Assembly: GCF_014137995.1 (NCBI RefSeq)
Contig: NZ_JACGWV010000001.1
Coordinates: 3,596,001 to 3,660,000 of the forward strand
Origin: Promicromonospora sukumoe
GTDB lineage: Bacteria; Actinomycetota; Actinomycetes; Actinomycetales; Cellulomonadaceae
DNA length: 64,000 bases
Direction: 5' to 3'
In this document: piece by piece, positions 51,072 through 62,591 of the stretch
Layout of the letters: the number at the start of each line of letters is the position of its first letter
Numbering within the stretch: the stretch's first letter is position 1
Position numbers and translations under genes: made by a program
Notes under the pieces: model-generated
What the model was told of the DNA's origin: nothing
Database searches by the model: none
Seen by the model: the letters and a program-made list of their open reading frames with translations, nothing else

Positions 51072-51560
51072 TCAGATCTCCTCGACCGCCCGCCGGTAGT
51101 CCTCCAGGTCACGCGCCTGCCCGCGCGGGTTGACCACGCTCCAGCGGACGATCCCGTCGGCGTCGATCAGGAACGAGCCGCGCAGCGCGATGCCGGAGCC
51201 CTCGTCGAACACCCCGTAGGCCTGCGCGACCTCACCGTGCGGCCAGAAGTCCGACAGGAGGTCGAACTGGTAGCCCTCGGCCGCCTGCCACGCCTTGAGC
51301 GTGAACACGGCGTCCGTCGAGATCACGAGGAGCCGCACTCCGGCGGTCTCGAAGTCCTCGATGTTGTCGCGCAGCGCGCACAGCTCGCCCGTGCACGTGC
51401 CCGAGAAGGCGAACGGCACGAAGACGACCAGCACCGGGGTGCCACGCAGGTCGGACAGCGTGGTCGGGGTGCCGTGCGTGTCGGGGAGCGTGAAGTCGGG
51501 TGCGGGGTCACCCGGCTTCAGCGCCACCACGTCGGCGCGCGCGCCGGAAGACTCTGTCAT
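51072..51560 (-). CDS. AhpE-like peroxiredoxin
   Basis: This 162-residue thiol peroxidase reduces hydrogen and organic peroxides in the cytoplasm. The thioredoxin fold is clear: DPAPDFTLPDTHGTPTTLSD, then FVPFAFSGTCTGELCALRDN with the peroxidatic Cys at about 56 in the P-x3-S/T-x2-C context. An additional Cys lies at 61. The C-terminal part has SFLIDADGIVRWSVVN. Length and order match the 1-Cys AhpE/bacterioferritin-comigratory group. It lies six bases after the DUF3052 gene on the same strand, so the two are probably co-transcribed. Confidence 0.92.
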   Translation of the reverse strand: MTESSGARADVVALKPGDPAPDFTLPDTHGTPTTLSDLRGTPVLVVFVPFAFSGTCTGELCALRDNIEDFETAGVRLLVISTDAVFTLKAWQAAEGYQFDLLSDFWPHGEVAQAYGVFDEGSGIALRGSFLIDADGIVRWSVVNPRGQARDLEDYRRAVEEI

Positions 51561-51566
51561 GACTCG

Positions 51567-51974
51567 CTACTTGCCCCGGCCCCGATAGCCGAGCTTCGTG
51601 GCCGACCAGTCCTCTGCGATGGCGAACGTGCTGGTGGTCTGCAGGCCGGCGGTGGTGGCCGCCTCCTGGATGTCGCCGTGGCCCACCTCGCCGTCGCGCC
51701 CGGGCTTGGGCGTGAAGATCCAGATCAGGCCGCCGTCGTCGAGGACGGTCTGCACGTCGACCAGTGCATCGGTGAGGTCGCCGTCGTCGTCGCGCCACCA
51801 GAGGATGACGCCGTCGGTGACATCACCGAAGTCCTCGTCCTCCAGCTCGCTGCCGATGATCTCCTCGATCTCGGCGCGGAGTGCTTCGTCGACGTCGTCT
51901 CCCCAGCCGAACTCCTGCACGACCTGGCCGGCCTCGAAGCCGAGGCGCCCCGCGCCCTGGGTGTCCGTGCTCAC
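51567..51974 (-). CDS. DUF3052 family protein
   Basis: This protein is 135 residues from GTG 51974 (AGAGGA upstream). The family signature is visible: RLGFEAGQVVQEFGWGDDVD, then DGVILWWRDDDGDLTDALVD, GLIWIFTPKPGRDGEV and TSTFAIAEDWSATKL. DUF3052 proteins are small, acidic and conserved across actinobacteria, usually beside the AhpE/aceE region as here. Their biochemical role is not known to me. It is probably transcribed with the peroxiredoxin. Confidence 0.92.
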   Translation of the reverse strand: MSTDTQGAGRLGFEAGQVVQEFGWGDDVDEALRAEIEEIIGSELEDEDFGDVTDGVILWWRDDDGDLTDALVDVQTVLDDGGLIWIFTPKPGRDGEVGHGDIQEAATTAGLQTTSTFAIAEDWSATKLGYRGRGK

Positions 51975-52418
51975 TTGGTTGATCGTTCCTCTCTCTGTCC
52001 GGCTGCTTGCTGCCGGGTCGTGTGTCCGTCTTGTCTGTCGGCCCGTCGTCGGGCCCTCCGTCGCCAAAGGTAGTGCACGCACCCCCGCCATGCCTCGTAG
52101 CCAGCACGTGTGGTGCCTATTTGATGAATTGATGAGTCCTGGGCAACGACCGGGTCACGCACTCAGTCTCAACATTGCGATACTGCGTATCAATACTGGT
52201 GCGAACCGACACAGACGTAACGCAGATCACGCACTCTTGACCGCCCTATGGTGTGAGCGCACGCTGTGAGGGGACAGAATGGCTCTGACCACCTGTGCGT
52301 GGGCGTGCACAGCCGCAACCCCAGCTGTGGTGACGCTGCTGCCGACGCGACGGGTTCTGACGAGGCGGCGAGGAGCGCGAACCGCGACCGCGCCGCGCGA
52401 CACCGAGAGAGGTTGCTG
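51975..52418. other. Divergent promoter region of DUF3052 and aceE
   Basis: These 444 bases separate divergent genes. An A+T-richer zone around 52170-52215 (TTGCGATACTGCGTATCAAT) is the best promoter candidate. A frame runs in phase into aceE from 52266 but has no ribosome site, so it is treated as untranslated leader. Confidence 0.5.
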
Positions 52419-55184
<2,766 letters not shown>

Positions 55185-55195
55185 CCCAGCGGTAG

Positions 55196-55249
55196 ACGAC
55201 GAAGAGCTGCGGCGCACCGGTTGACCGGTGCGCCGCAGCTCTTCGTCGT
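55196..55249. terminator. 26-bp perfect palindrome, bidirectional terminator
   Basis: Bases 55196-55221 pair exactly with 55224-55249, leaving two central bases. It sits between the convergent ends of aceE (12 bases away) and the 55259 gene (10 bases away). There is no T tract; termination would rest on stem strength. Confidence 0.85.
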
Positions 55250-55258
55250 GGGGACCGG

Positions 55259-55948
55259 CTACTTCGGGGTCGTCTGCTCCGCAGCCGCGATCGCCTGCGC
55301 CAGCTCCGCCTGGAGCGGCTTCACGGCCTTGCCGTCCGGGTGCAGGTCCAGGGCCCGCAGGTGCTGCTTCGCCTCGAACACCCGCCCGGCCTCCAGCGCG
55401 GCCAGCACGAGGTGCTTGCCGACGACGGGCGAGTGCTCCCGCACGCGCCAGTGCCCGACGCCGAGGCCCAGGGCCTCCACGGGCATCCCCGCGCCACGCA
55501 GGATGGCGAGACCCTCGGCCAGGGCGTTGCCGTCCGGGTCGCGCTCGGCGGCCGTGATGAAGCGGCGGACGGCGCCCTCCGGGTCGTCGGCCAGCGACAG
55601 CCGGCCCAGCTCGATCAGCGGGTACCAGCCGCGCGGGTGCCCGGCCAGCTCCTCGGCCAGCGACCAGACGGCCAGGTCGGCTGCCTGCTGCTTGGACTCG
55701 GGGATCTCGTCGGAGTCGCGCAGCGGGTCGTCCAGCGTGGGGTCCTCGGCGGCCCGACGGCGGACGATCTCCGCCAGCGCGCCGAACGCCTCCTCGTTGT
55801 TGGGATCGTCGGTCAGCTGCGCGCGCAGCGCGTCCTCGTGCCCGACGTCCCCGCGTCGGGGCGCCGACGGCGACGGCCGACGTGCACCGACCGTGGACGC
55901 GGACAAGGGCCGACGGATGAGACGACGGAGCCGGTGCATCAGGGCCAT
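55259..55948 (-). CDS. TPR-like hypothetical protein
   Basis: This protein is 229 residues from ATG 55948; a longer frame begins at 55978. The N-terminus is basic (HRLRRLIRRPLSAS). The rest is helical repeats of tetratricopeptide type: DDPNNEEAFGALAEIVRRRA, LAGHPRGWYPLIELGRLSLA, AVRRFITAAERDPDGNALAE and LVLAALEAGRVFEAKQHLRA. There is no catalytic motif. It is probably a cytosolic protein-interaction factor; the family is known to me only as an actinobacterial hypothetical. It is convergent with aceE. Confidence 0.8.
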   Translation of the reverse strand: MALMHRLRRLIRRPLSASTVGARRPSPSAPRRGDVGHEDALRAQLTDDPNNEEAFGALAEIVRRRAAEDPTLDDPLRDSDEIPESKQQAADLAVWSLAEELAGHPRGWYPLIELGRLSLADDPEGAVRRFITAAERDPDGNALAEGLAILRGAGMPVEALGLGVGHWRVREHSPVVGKHLVLAALEAGRVFEAKQHLRALDLHPDGKAVKPLQAELAQAIAAAEQTTPK

Positions 55949-56048
55949 GCACTCGACCCTACAGTTTCTCACCCGCACTCACTGGAATAGCAGTGTCGCG
56001 AAAGTCCGTTTGTGGACTCCCCACAACTCGGGCTCGTATGCTGCCGGG

Positions 56049-57317
56049 GTGCCAGCAACGCGACGGGCCGCTCGAGCCACCGCCCAGGAGACCGACCAGG
56101 AGGCCGGGCAGGCGACCGACCGCAGCACGGACCAGAACGACGGTCCGGCACCCGACGCCGGCCTCGACCCCGCCGGCTTCCCGATGAACCTCCAGCGGGT
56201 CCGCGAGGCCAGCGGCGTGCTCACGGCCGCGGCGATGCGCCGCCTCGACGAGGACCTCAACTGGTACCGCGACCTCCCCGCGGAGGACCGCTCCTACGTC
56301 GGACTGGTCGCCCAGGCCGGCATCAACGCGTTCACCTCCTGGTTCACCGACCCGGACCGGCCGCCGCACGGCGTCAGCGAGATCTTCGCCGCGGCGCCCA
56401 CGGAGCTGACCCGCTCCATCTCCCTGCAGCACACCCTGCAGCTCGTGCGCGTCGTGGTCGACGTCGTCGAGACGCACTCCGACCGGATCGCCGCCCCCGG
56501 CGGCGAGCGCGACCTGCGCGAGGCCGTGCTGCGCTACTCCCGCGAGGTCGCGTTCTCCGCGGCCGAGGTCTACGCCCGCGCCGCCGAGTGGCGCGGCGCC
56601 TGGGACGCCCGGCTGGAGGCCCTCGTGGTCGACGCCCTGGTCCGCGGCGACGGCGACGACTCCCTGCGCTCCCGCATCTCGGCTCTCGGCTGGAGCGGTC
56701 GGGGCAACGCGCTCGTGGTCGTGGGGCTCGCGACCGAGGAGCTCGACGAGATCCGCACCGCCGAGATCCGCCGCGTGGCCCGCCGCGCCGCGGGCGACGC
56801 CCTCGTCGGCATCCACGGCGACCGGCTCGTGCTCGTGCTCGGCGGCGAGGGCGACCTCGTCGCCGCCGCGACAGCCCTGATGTCCCGCTTCGGCAGCGGC
56901 CCGGTGGTGATCGGCACCCAGGTGCCCAGCCTGACCGAGGCCCCGCGGTCCGCCCGTTCCGCGCTCGCCGGCCTCACGGCCGCCCCGGCCTGGCCCCAGG
57001 CGCCCCGTCCGGTGATGGCGGACGACCTGCTGCCCGAGCGCGTCCTGACGGGCGACTACACGGCCCGCGCCACGCTGATCGCGCAGGCCTTCACCCCGCT
57101 GCAGGACGCCGGCGGCGCCGTGCTGGAGACCCTCTCGGCCTACCTCGGCACCGGCCGCTCGCTGGAGGCCGCGGCGCGTCATCTGTACGTTCACCCCAAC
57201 ACGGTGCGCTACCGCCTGCGCAAGGTCTCGGAGATCACGGGGTGGGACCCGCTCGACGCCCGGGAGTCGTTCGTGCTGCAGGTGGCGCTGGCGCTGGGAC
57301 AGCTCGGCCGGGGCTGA
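56049..57317 (+). CDS. fasR: PucR-family regulator, FasR-like
   Basis: This protein is 422 residues from GTG 56049. The N-terminal about 35 residues are low complexity. The middle carries an ANTAR-like sensor region (LRYSREVAFSAAEVYARAAE). The C-terminus is the PucR helix-turn-helix: LETLSAYLGTGRSLEAAARH then YVHPNTVRYRLRKVSEITGW. Its place directly upstream of fabD matches the activator FasR of Streptomyces and mycobacteria. The symbol rests on synteny and domain type. It should control the fab genes in response to acyl-CoA. Confidence 0.85.
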   Translation: MPATRRAARATAQETDQEAGQATDRSTDQNDGPAPDAGLDPAGFPMNLQRVREASGVLTAAAMRRLDEDLNWYRDLPAEDRSYVGLVAQAGINAFTSWFTDPDRPPHGVSEIFAAAPTELTRSISLQHTLQLVRVVVDVVETHSDRIAAPGGERDLREAVLRYSREVAFSAAEVYARAAEWRGAWDARLEALVVDALVRGDGDDSLRSRISALGWSGRGNALVVVGLATEELDEIRTAEIRRVARRAAGDALVGIHGDRLVLVLGGEGDLVAAATALMSRFGSGPVVIGTQVPSLTEAPRSARSALAGLTAAPAWPQAPRPVMADDLLPERVLTGDYTARATLIAQAFTPLQDAGGAVLETLSAYLGTGRSLEAAARHLYVHPNTVRYRLRKVSEITGWDPLDARESFVLQVALALGQLGRG

Positions 57318-57339
57318 CCCCGCCGAGACGTACGTCACT

Positions 57340-57371
57340 AACCTGCGCCCGATACGGGCGCCTTGTAGGTT
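57340..57371. promoter_or_regulatory. Nested inverted repeat before fabD
   Basis: AACCT (57340-57344) and AGGTT (57367-57371) enclose GCGCCCG (57345-57351) and CGGGCGC (57355-57361). It lies 76 bases upstream of fabD and 23 after fasR. It could be a FasR operator, or a weak terminator of fasR. Confidence 0.45.
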
Positions 57372-57446
57372 CTCGACAAGGGCCCCCGACCAGGTTGGTA
57401 CAGGTCGCGACGTCCCGGGAGCGACTCGGGTTGGCAGAGTGGACGC

Positions 57447-58436
57447 GTGCTCGCCGTCGTCTGCCCTGGACAGGGCTCTCAGACCCCCGGGATGCTCAGC
57501 GACTGGCTGGAGCTGCCCGGAACCGAACAACGCCTCGCGGCAGCCTCCGAGGCCGCAGGACTGGACCTCGTCGCGCACGGTACGACGTCGGACGCGGACA
57601 CGATCCGCGACACCGCCGTGGCCCAGCCGCTGATCGTCACCACCTCCCTGCTCGCGCTGCGCGCCCTGCTGGACGGCCGCGCCGCCGCTGACGTCGTCGA
57701 CATCACCGCGGGCCACTCGGTCGGCGAGCTGTCGGCCGCTGCGGTCGCGGGCGCCCTGACGGACGACGGCGCGGCCGGCCTGGTCGCACGCCGCGCCCGG
57801 GCGATGGCCACGGCGGCAGCCGCGGCGCCGTCGGGCATGAGCGCCGTCGTGGGCGGCGACCCGGACGAGGTGCTCGCCGCGATCGAGGCCGCCGGTCTGT
57901 GGCCCGCCAACGTGAACGGCGCCGGCCAGACGGTCGCGGCCGGTGCGCTGGAGGATCTCGCCAAGCTGGCCGAGAACCCGCCCACCCGGGCCCGCGTGAT
58001 CCCGCTGCAGGTCGCGGGCGCCTTCCACACCCCGTTCATGGACGCGGCGCGCGCCGAGTTCGAGCCGGTGGCCCTCGGCTGGGACGCCGCCGACCCGACG
58101 CTGCCCTTCCTCGCCGACCTGGACGGGACCGCCTACACGGGCGGCGCCCACGGTCACGGGTCCGGCGCCGACGTGCTGCGCAACATCGCGGGCCAGGTCA
58201 CGGCGCCGGTGCGCTGGGACCTCATCATGACCAACCTCGCCGAGCGCGGCGTCACGGGCCTGCTGGAGCTCGCCCCCGGCGGCGTGCTCACGGGTCTGGC
58301 CAAGCGCGGCCTCAAGGGGGTCGAGACGGTGGCGGTGAAGACGCCGACCGACCTCGACGCGGCCCGCGAGCTCATCGCGGCCCACAGCACCGCCCTGTCC
58401 GGCGGCACGAGCGCAACCGGAGACGACGACCAGTGA
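57447..58436 (+). CDS. fabD: Malonyl-CoA:ACP transacylase FabD
   Basis: This protein is 329 residues from GTG 57447. It moves malonyl from CoA to ACP to supply the extender unit. Markers are VVCPGQGSQTPGM at the N-terminus, the active-site elbow ITAGHSVGELSAA (Ser about 92), and GAFHTPFMDAARAEFEPV with the catalytic His. Length is at the normal upper end (family about 310). The stop overlaps the fabH GTG (GTGA), so the genes are coupled. Confidence 0.95.
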   Translation: MLAVVCPGQGSQTPGMLSDWLELPGTEQRLAAASEAAGLDLVAHGTTSDADTIRDTAVAQPLIVTTSLLALRALLDGRAAADVVDITAGHSVGELSAAAVAGALTDDGAAGLVARRARAMATAAAAAPSGMSAVVGGDPDEVLAAIEAAGLWPANVNGAGQTVAAGALEDLAKLAENPPTRARVIPLQVAGAFHTPFMDAARAEFEPVALGWDAADPTLPFLADLDGTAYTGGAHGHGSGADVLRNIAGQVTAPVRWDLIMTNLAERGVTGLLELAPGGVLTGLAKRGLKGVETVAVKTPTDLDAARELIAAHSTALSGGTSATGDDDQ

Positions 58437-59434
58437 CCGAGCTGCAGCAGGCCCAGACCACGCAGTTCTCGCGCATCCTCGCGATCGGCGCGGAGCGCGG
58501 CGAGCTCGTCGTGACGAACGACGACATCGCGGGCCCCATCGACTCCTCGGACGAGTGGATCCGCCAGCGCACCGGCATCGTGACGCGCCGTCGGGCCGCC
58601 GAGGGCACGGACATGCTCGACCTCGCCGAGGCCGCCTCGAAGAAGGCGCTGGAGGCCGCGGGTCTGACCGGCGCCGACATCGACGCGATCATCCTGTCGA
58701 CGATCACGCACATGCACATGACGCCGTCGGCCGCCGCGATCCTGGCCGACCGCCTCGGCGCCACGCCCGCGGCCGCCTACGACGTGTCGGCGGCCTGCGC
58801 CGGCTACGCGTACGGCATCGGCCAGGCGGACGCCCTGGTGCGCTCGGGCCTGGCCCGGCACGTGCTCGTGATCGGCGCCGAGAAGCTCAGCGAGATCATC
58901 GACCCGACCGACCGCTCCATCTCCTTCCTGCTGGGCGACGGCGCGGGCGCCGCGATCGTCGGCCCCTCGGACACGCCGGGCATCGGCCCGACGGTCTGGG
59001 GCTCGGACGGCTCCAAGGCCACCGCGATCCGGCAGACGCACTCCTGGACCGAGCTCCGCGAGGACCCGGAGCTGGGCTGGCCCACGCTGCGCCAGGACGG
59101 GCAGACCGTGTTCAAGTGGGCGAGCTTCCAGATGGCGCCCATCGCCGAGAAGGCCATGGCCGAGGCCGGCGTGACCGCCCAGGACATCAAGGTGTTCATC
59201 CCGCACCAGGCGAACATGCGGATCATCGACCAGATGAAGAAGCAGCTCGGTCTGCCGGATACCGTGGTGATCGCGCGGGACATCGCCGAGACCGGCAACA
59301 CGTCCGCCGCGTCGATCCCGCTGGCCGCCGACCGGCTCCTGTCCGAGGGACAGGCGCAGTCCGGCGACCTGGCACTGCAGATCGGGTTCGGCGCGGGTCT
59401 GGTCTACGCGGCACAGGTCGTGGTGCTGCCGTAG
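58433..59434 (+). CDS. fabH: 3-oxoacyl-ACP synthase III FabH
   Basis: This protein is 333 residues from GTG 58433, inside the fabD stop. It condenses an acyl-CoA primer with malonyl-ACP to start each chain. The catalytic triad is visible: Cys in YDVSAACAGYAYGIGQA (about 122), His in KVFIPHQANMRIIDQM and Asn in ETGNTSAASIPLA. The N-terminus has the substrate loop DSSDEWIRQRTGI. In actinobacteria FabH usually accepts branched primers. The longer open frame upstream is a shadow of fabD. Confidence 0.96.
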   Translation: MTELQQAQTTQFSRILAIGAERGELVVTNDDIAGPIDSSDEWIRQRTGIVTRRRAAEGTDMLDLAEAASKKALEAAGLTGADIDAIILSTITHMHMTPSAAAILADRLGATPAAAYDVSAACAGYAYGIGQADALVRSGLARHVLVIGAEKLSEIIDPTDRSISFLLGDGAGAAIVGPSDTPGIGPTVWGSDGSKATAIRQTHSWTELREDPELGWPTLRQDGQTVFKWASFQMAPIAEKAMAEAGVTAQDIKVFIPHQANMRIIDQMKKQLGLPDTVVIARDIAETGNTSAASIPLAADRLLSEGQAQSGDLALQIGFGAGLVYAAQVVVLP

Positions 59435-59559
59435 CCAGGGCGTGGCGGGTCGCACAGCGGCCCGTGTGCAATCCGGTCGCCGGATGCGCCAAGATCTGAC
59501 CAGCAAGACTCCGGTGCCCGACGGCGCCGGTGACCGTTACCGAAAGATAAGGAAGTCCC

Positions 59560-59808
59560 ATGGCCAACACGGACCAGGAGATCCTCGAGGGCCTCGCCGA
59601 GATCGTCGCCGAGGAGACGGGCCTCGACACGGCCGACGTCCTGCTCGAGAAGTCCTTCACGGACGACCTCGACATCGACTCCCTGTCGATGATGACCATC
59701 GTCACGCACGCCGAGGACAAGTTCGGGGTTCGCATCCCGGACGAGGAGGTCAAGAACCTCGCGACCGTCGGCGACGCCGTGAGCTTCATCAAGGGCGCCC
59801 AGGACTGA
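59560..59808 (+). CDS. acpP: Acyl carrier protein AcpP
   Basis: This 82-residue acidic protein starts at ATG 59560 after AAGGAAG. The phosphopantetheine Ser is Ser41 in the motif DIDSLSM. The helices EILEGLAEIVAEETGLD and GVRIPDEEVKNLATVGDAVS are standard for ACP. It carries the growing acyl chain between FabD, FabH and FabF. It is separated from fabH by 125 bases and from fabF by a strong hairpin, so its expression may exceed that of the enzymes. Confidence 0.97.
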   Translation: MANTDQEILEGLAEIVAEETGLDTADVLLEKSFTDDLDIDSLSMMTIVTHAEDKFGVRIPDEEVKNLATVGDAVSFIKGAQD

Positions 59809-59815
59809 GCCGCCC

Positions 59816-59871
59816 CCCGACGGCGGCCGCGCGGCCACCTGAGCCGCACCGGTCCGCGCGCCGCCGTCGGG
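59816..59871 (+). terminator. Strong hairpin between acpP and fabF
   Basis: CCCGACGGCGG (59816-59826) and CGCGCGG (59828-59834) pair with CCGCGCG (59854-59860) and CCGCCGTCGGG (59861-59871), making 18 pairs with one bulged C and a 19-base loop. It starts eight bases after acpP and has no T tract. It may attenuate read-through to fabF or stabilise the acpP message. Confidence 0.75.
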
Positions 59872-59940
59872 CACCTGCTGCCCACAGGCAGCACCCCCAA
59901 GCACCTGCCCCCTCGTCCCACCACCCTCGGGAGCATCATC

Positions 59941-61185
59941 ATGACCTCCGCACGCGAAGTCGTCGTCACTGGCCTCGGCGCCACCACCCCGATCGGCGGG
60001 GACGTGGCATCCACGTGGGAGGCCGCGCTCGCCGGCGTGTCCGGTGCGCGCACCCTCGAGAACGACTGGGCCGAGAAGTACGGGATCCCCGTGAACTTCG
60101 CCGCCACTATCAAGGTGGACCCGGCCGAGGTGCTGTCCCGCCCCGAGACCAAGCGCATGGACCCGTCCGCGCAGTACGCGATCGTCGCGACCCGCGAGGC
60201 CTGGGCCGACGCGGGCAGCCCCGAGGTCCCGGGCGAGCGGATCGGCGCCGTGGTCTCCTCGGGCATCGGCGGCATCCAGACCATCCTGGACGGCTGGGAC
60301 ACGCTGCGTGAGCGCGGCGCCCGGCGCATGCTGCCCATGACCGTCCCCATGCTCATGCCGAACTCGCCGACGGCCTACGTGTCGCTGGAGCTCGGCGCCC
60401 GTGCCGGCACGCACGCGCTGGTCTCGGCCTGTGCCTCCGGCGCCGAGGCGGTCGGCTACGCCGTCGAGATGATCCGCTCCGGCCGGGCCGACGTCGTCGT
60501 CGCCGGTGGGACCGAGGCCTCGATCCACCCGATGCCGCTCGCGGCGTTCGCGGCGTCGCGCACGCTCTCGCTGCGCAACGACGACCCGCAGCACGCCTCC
60601 CGCCCGTACGACGTCGACCGCGACGGGTTCGTGCTCGGCGAGGGCGCGGCCGTGCTGGTGCTGGAGAGCGCGGAGCACGCCGCCGCCCGCGGCGCCCGCG
60701 TGTACGCCAAGGTCAGCGGCGTGGGCCTGTCGTCCGACGCGTACCACATCACCTCCCCGGACCCCGAGGGCACCGGCCAGGTGACCGCGATGCGCTTCGC
60801 GATGGAGGACGCCGGGGTCACCGCGTCCGACATCGTGCACGTCAACGCGCACGCCACCTCCACCAAGGTGGGCGACCTCACGGAGACCGCGTCGATCCGC
60901 AAGCTCTTCGGGTCCGACGCCGACCACGTGCAGCTCTCGGCGACCAAGTCGATGACGGGCCACCTGCTGGGCGGCGCCGGCGCCATCGAGTCGGTGTTCG
61001 CGGTCAAGGCGATCGCCGAGCGGCTCGCCCCGCCCACGATCAACGTGGACAACCCCGACCCCGAGCTGCAGGTGCCGCTCGTGCGCAACGAGCCGGCCAA
61101 GCTGCCGGGCGGCGACATCGCCGCGATCAACAACTCGTTCGGGTTCGGCGGGCACAACGTCGCCCTGGTGATCCAGAACGCCTGA
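59941..61185 (+). CDS. fabF: 3-oxoacyl-ACP synthase II FabF
   Basis: This protein is 414 residues from ATG 59941 (GGGAGC upstream). It elongates acyl-ACP with malonyl-ACP. The thiolase-fold triad is Cys in VSACASGAEAVGYAVE (about 165), His in VNAHATSTKVGDLTE and His in ATKSMTGHLLGGAGAI. The C-terminal GFGGHNVALV loop is standard. It closes the fatty-acid block in the usual actinobacterial order. A palindrome with arms of 27 bases follows 11 bases after the stop. Confidence 0.97.
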   Translation: MTSAREVVVTGLGATTPIGGDVASTWEAALAGVSGARTLENDWAEKYGIPVNFAATIKVDPAEVLSRPETKRMDPSAQYAIVATREAWADAGSPEVPGERIGAVVSSGIGGIQTILDGWDTLRERGARRMLPMTVPMLMPNSPTAYVSLELGARAGTHALVSACASGAEAVGYAVEMIRSGRADVVVAGGTEASIHPMPLAAFAASRTLSLRNDDPQHASRPYDVDRDGFVLGEGAAVLVLESAEHAAARGARVYAKVSGVGLSSDAYHITSPDPEGTGQVTAMRFAMEDAGVTASDIVHVNAHATSTKVGDLTETASIRKLFGSDADHVQLSATKSMTGHLLGGAGAIESVFAVKAIAERLAPPTINVDNPDPELQVPLVRNEPAKLPGGDIAAINNSFGFGGHNVALVIQNA

Positions 61186-61196
61186 GGCTCCCCGTC

Positions 61197-61250
61197 CGCA
61201 CGTGTCAGACGCTCAGGTCACCCGGGTGACCTGAGCGTCTGACATGTGCG
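61197..61250. terminator. Near-perfect 54-base palindrome after fabF
   Basis: The 27-base arms (61197-61223 and 61224-61250) are complementary except for one G-T pair and meet at CCCGGG without a loop. It lies 11 bases after fabF and 46 before the def start, so def must either have a very compact promoter or be read through it. Confidence 0.8.
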
Positions 61251-61295
61251 GGGAGGCGACGGCGTCCCCCGGTTCTGACATGGGAGAATGTGCGC

Positions 61296-61781
61296 ATGGC
61301 AATGCGTGAGATCCGTCTGGTTCCCGACCCCGTGCTGCGCACCCCGTGCGACACCGTGACAACGATCGACGACCGCGTACGCGGGCTGATCGCCGACCTG
61401 GTCGAGACGGTCGACGACGAGGGGCGCGCCGGGCTGGCCGCCAACCAGATCGGCGTCTCGCTGCGGGCCTTCTCGTGGAACATCGAGGGCGAGATCGGCT
61501 ACGTGATCAACCCGCGCATCGTCGAGCTGGGCGAGGAGCAGCAGGACGGCAGCGAGGGCTGCCTGTCCGTGCCCGGGCTCTGGTACCCGACCGTGCGCGC
61601 CGACTACGCGCGGGTCGAGGGCATCGACCTGGACGGCCAGCCGGTCACCGTCGAGGGCACCGGGCTCATGGCCCGCTGCCTCCAGCACGAGACCGACCAC
61701 CTCGACGGCATGGTCTACCTCGACCGGCTCCAGAAGGAGACGCGGCGGGCCGCGATGCGGGAGCTTCGCGCGCGCCTGTGA
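61296..61781 (+). CDS. def: Peptide deformylase
   Basis: This protein is 161 residues from ATG 61296 (GGGAGAA upstream; GTG 61290 is also possible). It removes formyl from nascent peptides. The three metalloenzyme motifs are [17 protein letters not shown] (motif 1), [14 protein letters not shown] (Cys metal ligand) and [18 protein letters not shown] (two His ligands and catalytic Glu). Motif 1 lacks the first Gly of GxGLAAxQ, which is common in actinobacterial paralogues. A second deformylase elsewhere in the genome is likely. A hairpin follows at 61915-61951. Confidence 0.94.
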   Translation: MAMREIRLVPDPVLRTPCDTVTTIDDRVRGLIADLVETVDDEGRAGLAANQIGVSLRAFSWNIEGEIGYVINPRIVELGEEQQDGSEGCLSVPGLWYPTVRADYARVEGIDLDGQPVTVEGTGLMARCLQHETDHLDGMVYLDRLQKETRRAAMRELRARL

Positions 61782-62057
61782 GGGACTTGGGCCGGATTTC
61801 GTACATATCGTTCATGTGGGATGAATCATCGGGAGATTCGTCCGGGTACTAGTGGCGGTACGTCCTTTTAGGCAAGAATGTGCCGCACGAACTCGTCGTA
61901 CGAAGTGATTCTTTCGGTGACATGCGTGTCGTTTCGCCTCGCATGTCACCGAGGGATCGGGCAGGATGTGGTCCGAAGCACCGCTGTGCAGCCGACCACA
62001 GCGTCACCGCCCGGGTGAGGACGTAGGGGAAGACGTACCTCGACCCAGGAGGAAGAC
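61782..62057. other. Intergenic region between def and DUF3145 gene
   Basis: No gene is supported in these 276 bases. They are A+T-richer than the surroundings and contain the hairpin at 61915-61951 and, after it, the probable promoter of the DUF3145 gene. Confidence 0.5.
61915..61951 (+). terminator. Hairpin downstream of def
   Basis: CGGTGACATGCG (61915-61926) pairs with CGCATGTCACCG (61940-61951) over a 13-base loop. It lies 133 bases after def and has no T tract on the plus side. Confidence 0.65.
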
Positions 62058-62555
62058 ATGGCCGGTGTCATCACGCGGGGTGTGCTTTTTGTGCATTCCG
62101 CGCCTCGTGCCCTGAGCCCCCACATCGAGTGGGCGGCGGGGAACGTCCTCGGCGTGCGCGTTTCCATGGACTGGACCGCGCAGCCAGCTGGGCGTGGTCT
62201 GTACCGCGCCGAGTACTCGTGGCAGGGTCCGCAGGGCACGGGCGCCAAGCTGGCGTCCGCCCTGCGCGGGTGGTCCCACCTGCGGTACGAGGTCACGGAG
62301 GACGCGAGCAACGGCGCCGACGGCGCCCGTTGGTCCCACACGCCGGACCTCGGCATCTTCCACGCCATGACCGACGTGCACGGCAACGTCGTGGTGCAGG
62401 AGGACCGGGTCCGCGCCGCCCTGGAGCTCGCCGACCCGCGCGCCATGCGGGACGCCCTCGACCTCGCCCTCGGCGCGGCCTGGGACGACGAGCTCGAGCC
62501 GTTCCGCTACGCCGGCCTGGGCGCCCCGGTCCGCTGGCTCCACCAGGTCGGCTGA
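62058..62555 (+). CDS. DUF3145 family protein
   Basis: This protein is 165 residues from ATG 62058 after GGAGGAAGAC. Signature segments are GVLFVHSAPRALSPHIEWAA, RAEYSWQGPQGTGAKLASAL, LRYEVTEDASNGADGARWSH and PDLGIFHAMTDVHGNVVVQE. DUF3145 is an actinobacterial family of about 160-170 residues with no known biochemical role, commonly found next to the fatty-acid genes. It is cytosolic and ends at a strong hairpin shared with the convergent HTTM gene. Confidence 0.93.
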   Translation: MAGVITRGVLFVHSAPRALSPHIEWAAGNVLGVRVSMDWTAQPAGRGLYRAEYSWQGPQGTGAKLASALRGWSHLRYEVTEDASNGADGARWSHTPDLGIFHAMTDVHGNVVVQEDRVRAALELADPRAMRDALDLALGAAWDDELEPFRYAGLGAPVRWLHQVG

Positions 62556-62591
62556 CCGGGCTGGTCCCGCTCGGCCGCGCTCCGCGCAGGT

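Noticed and set aside
55959-58385. 808-codon minus-strand frame under fasR-fabD
   Set aside because: Shadow of the two genes on the other strand; Gly/Arg/His composition and no ribosome site.
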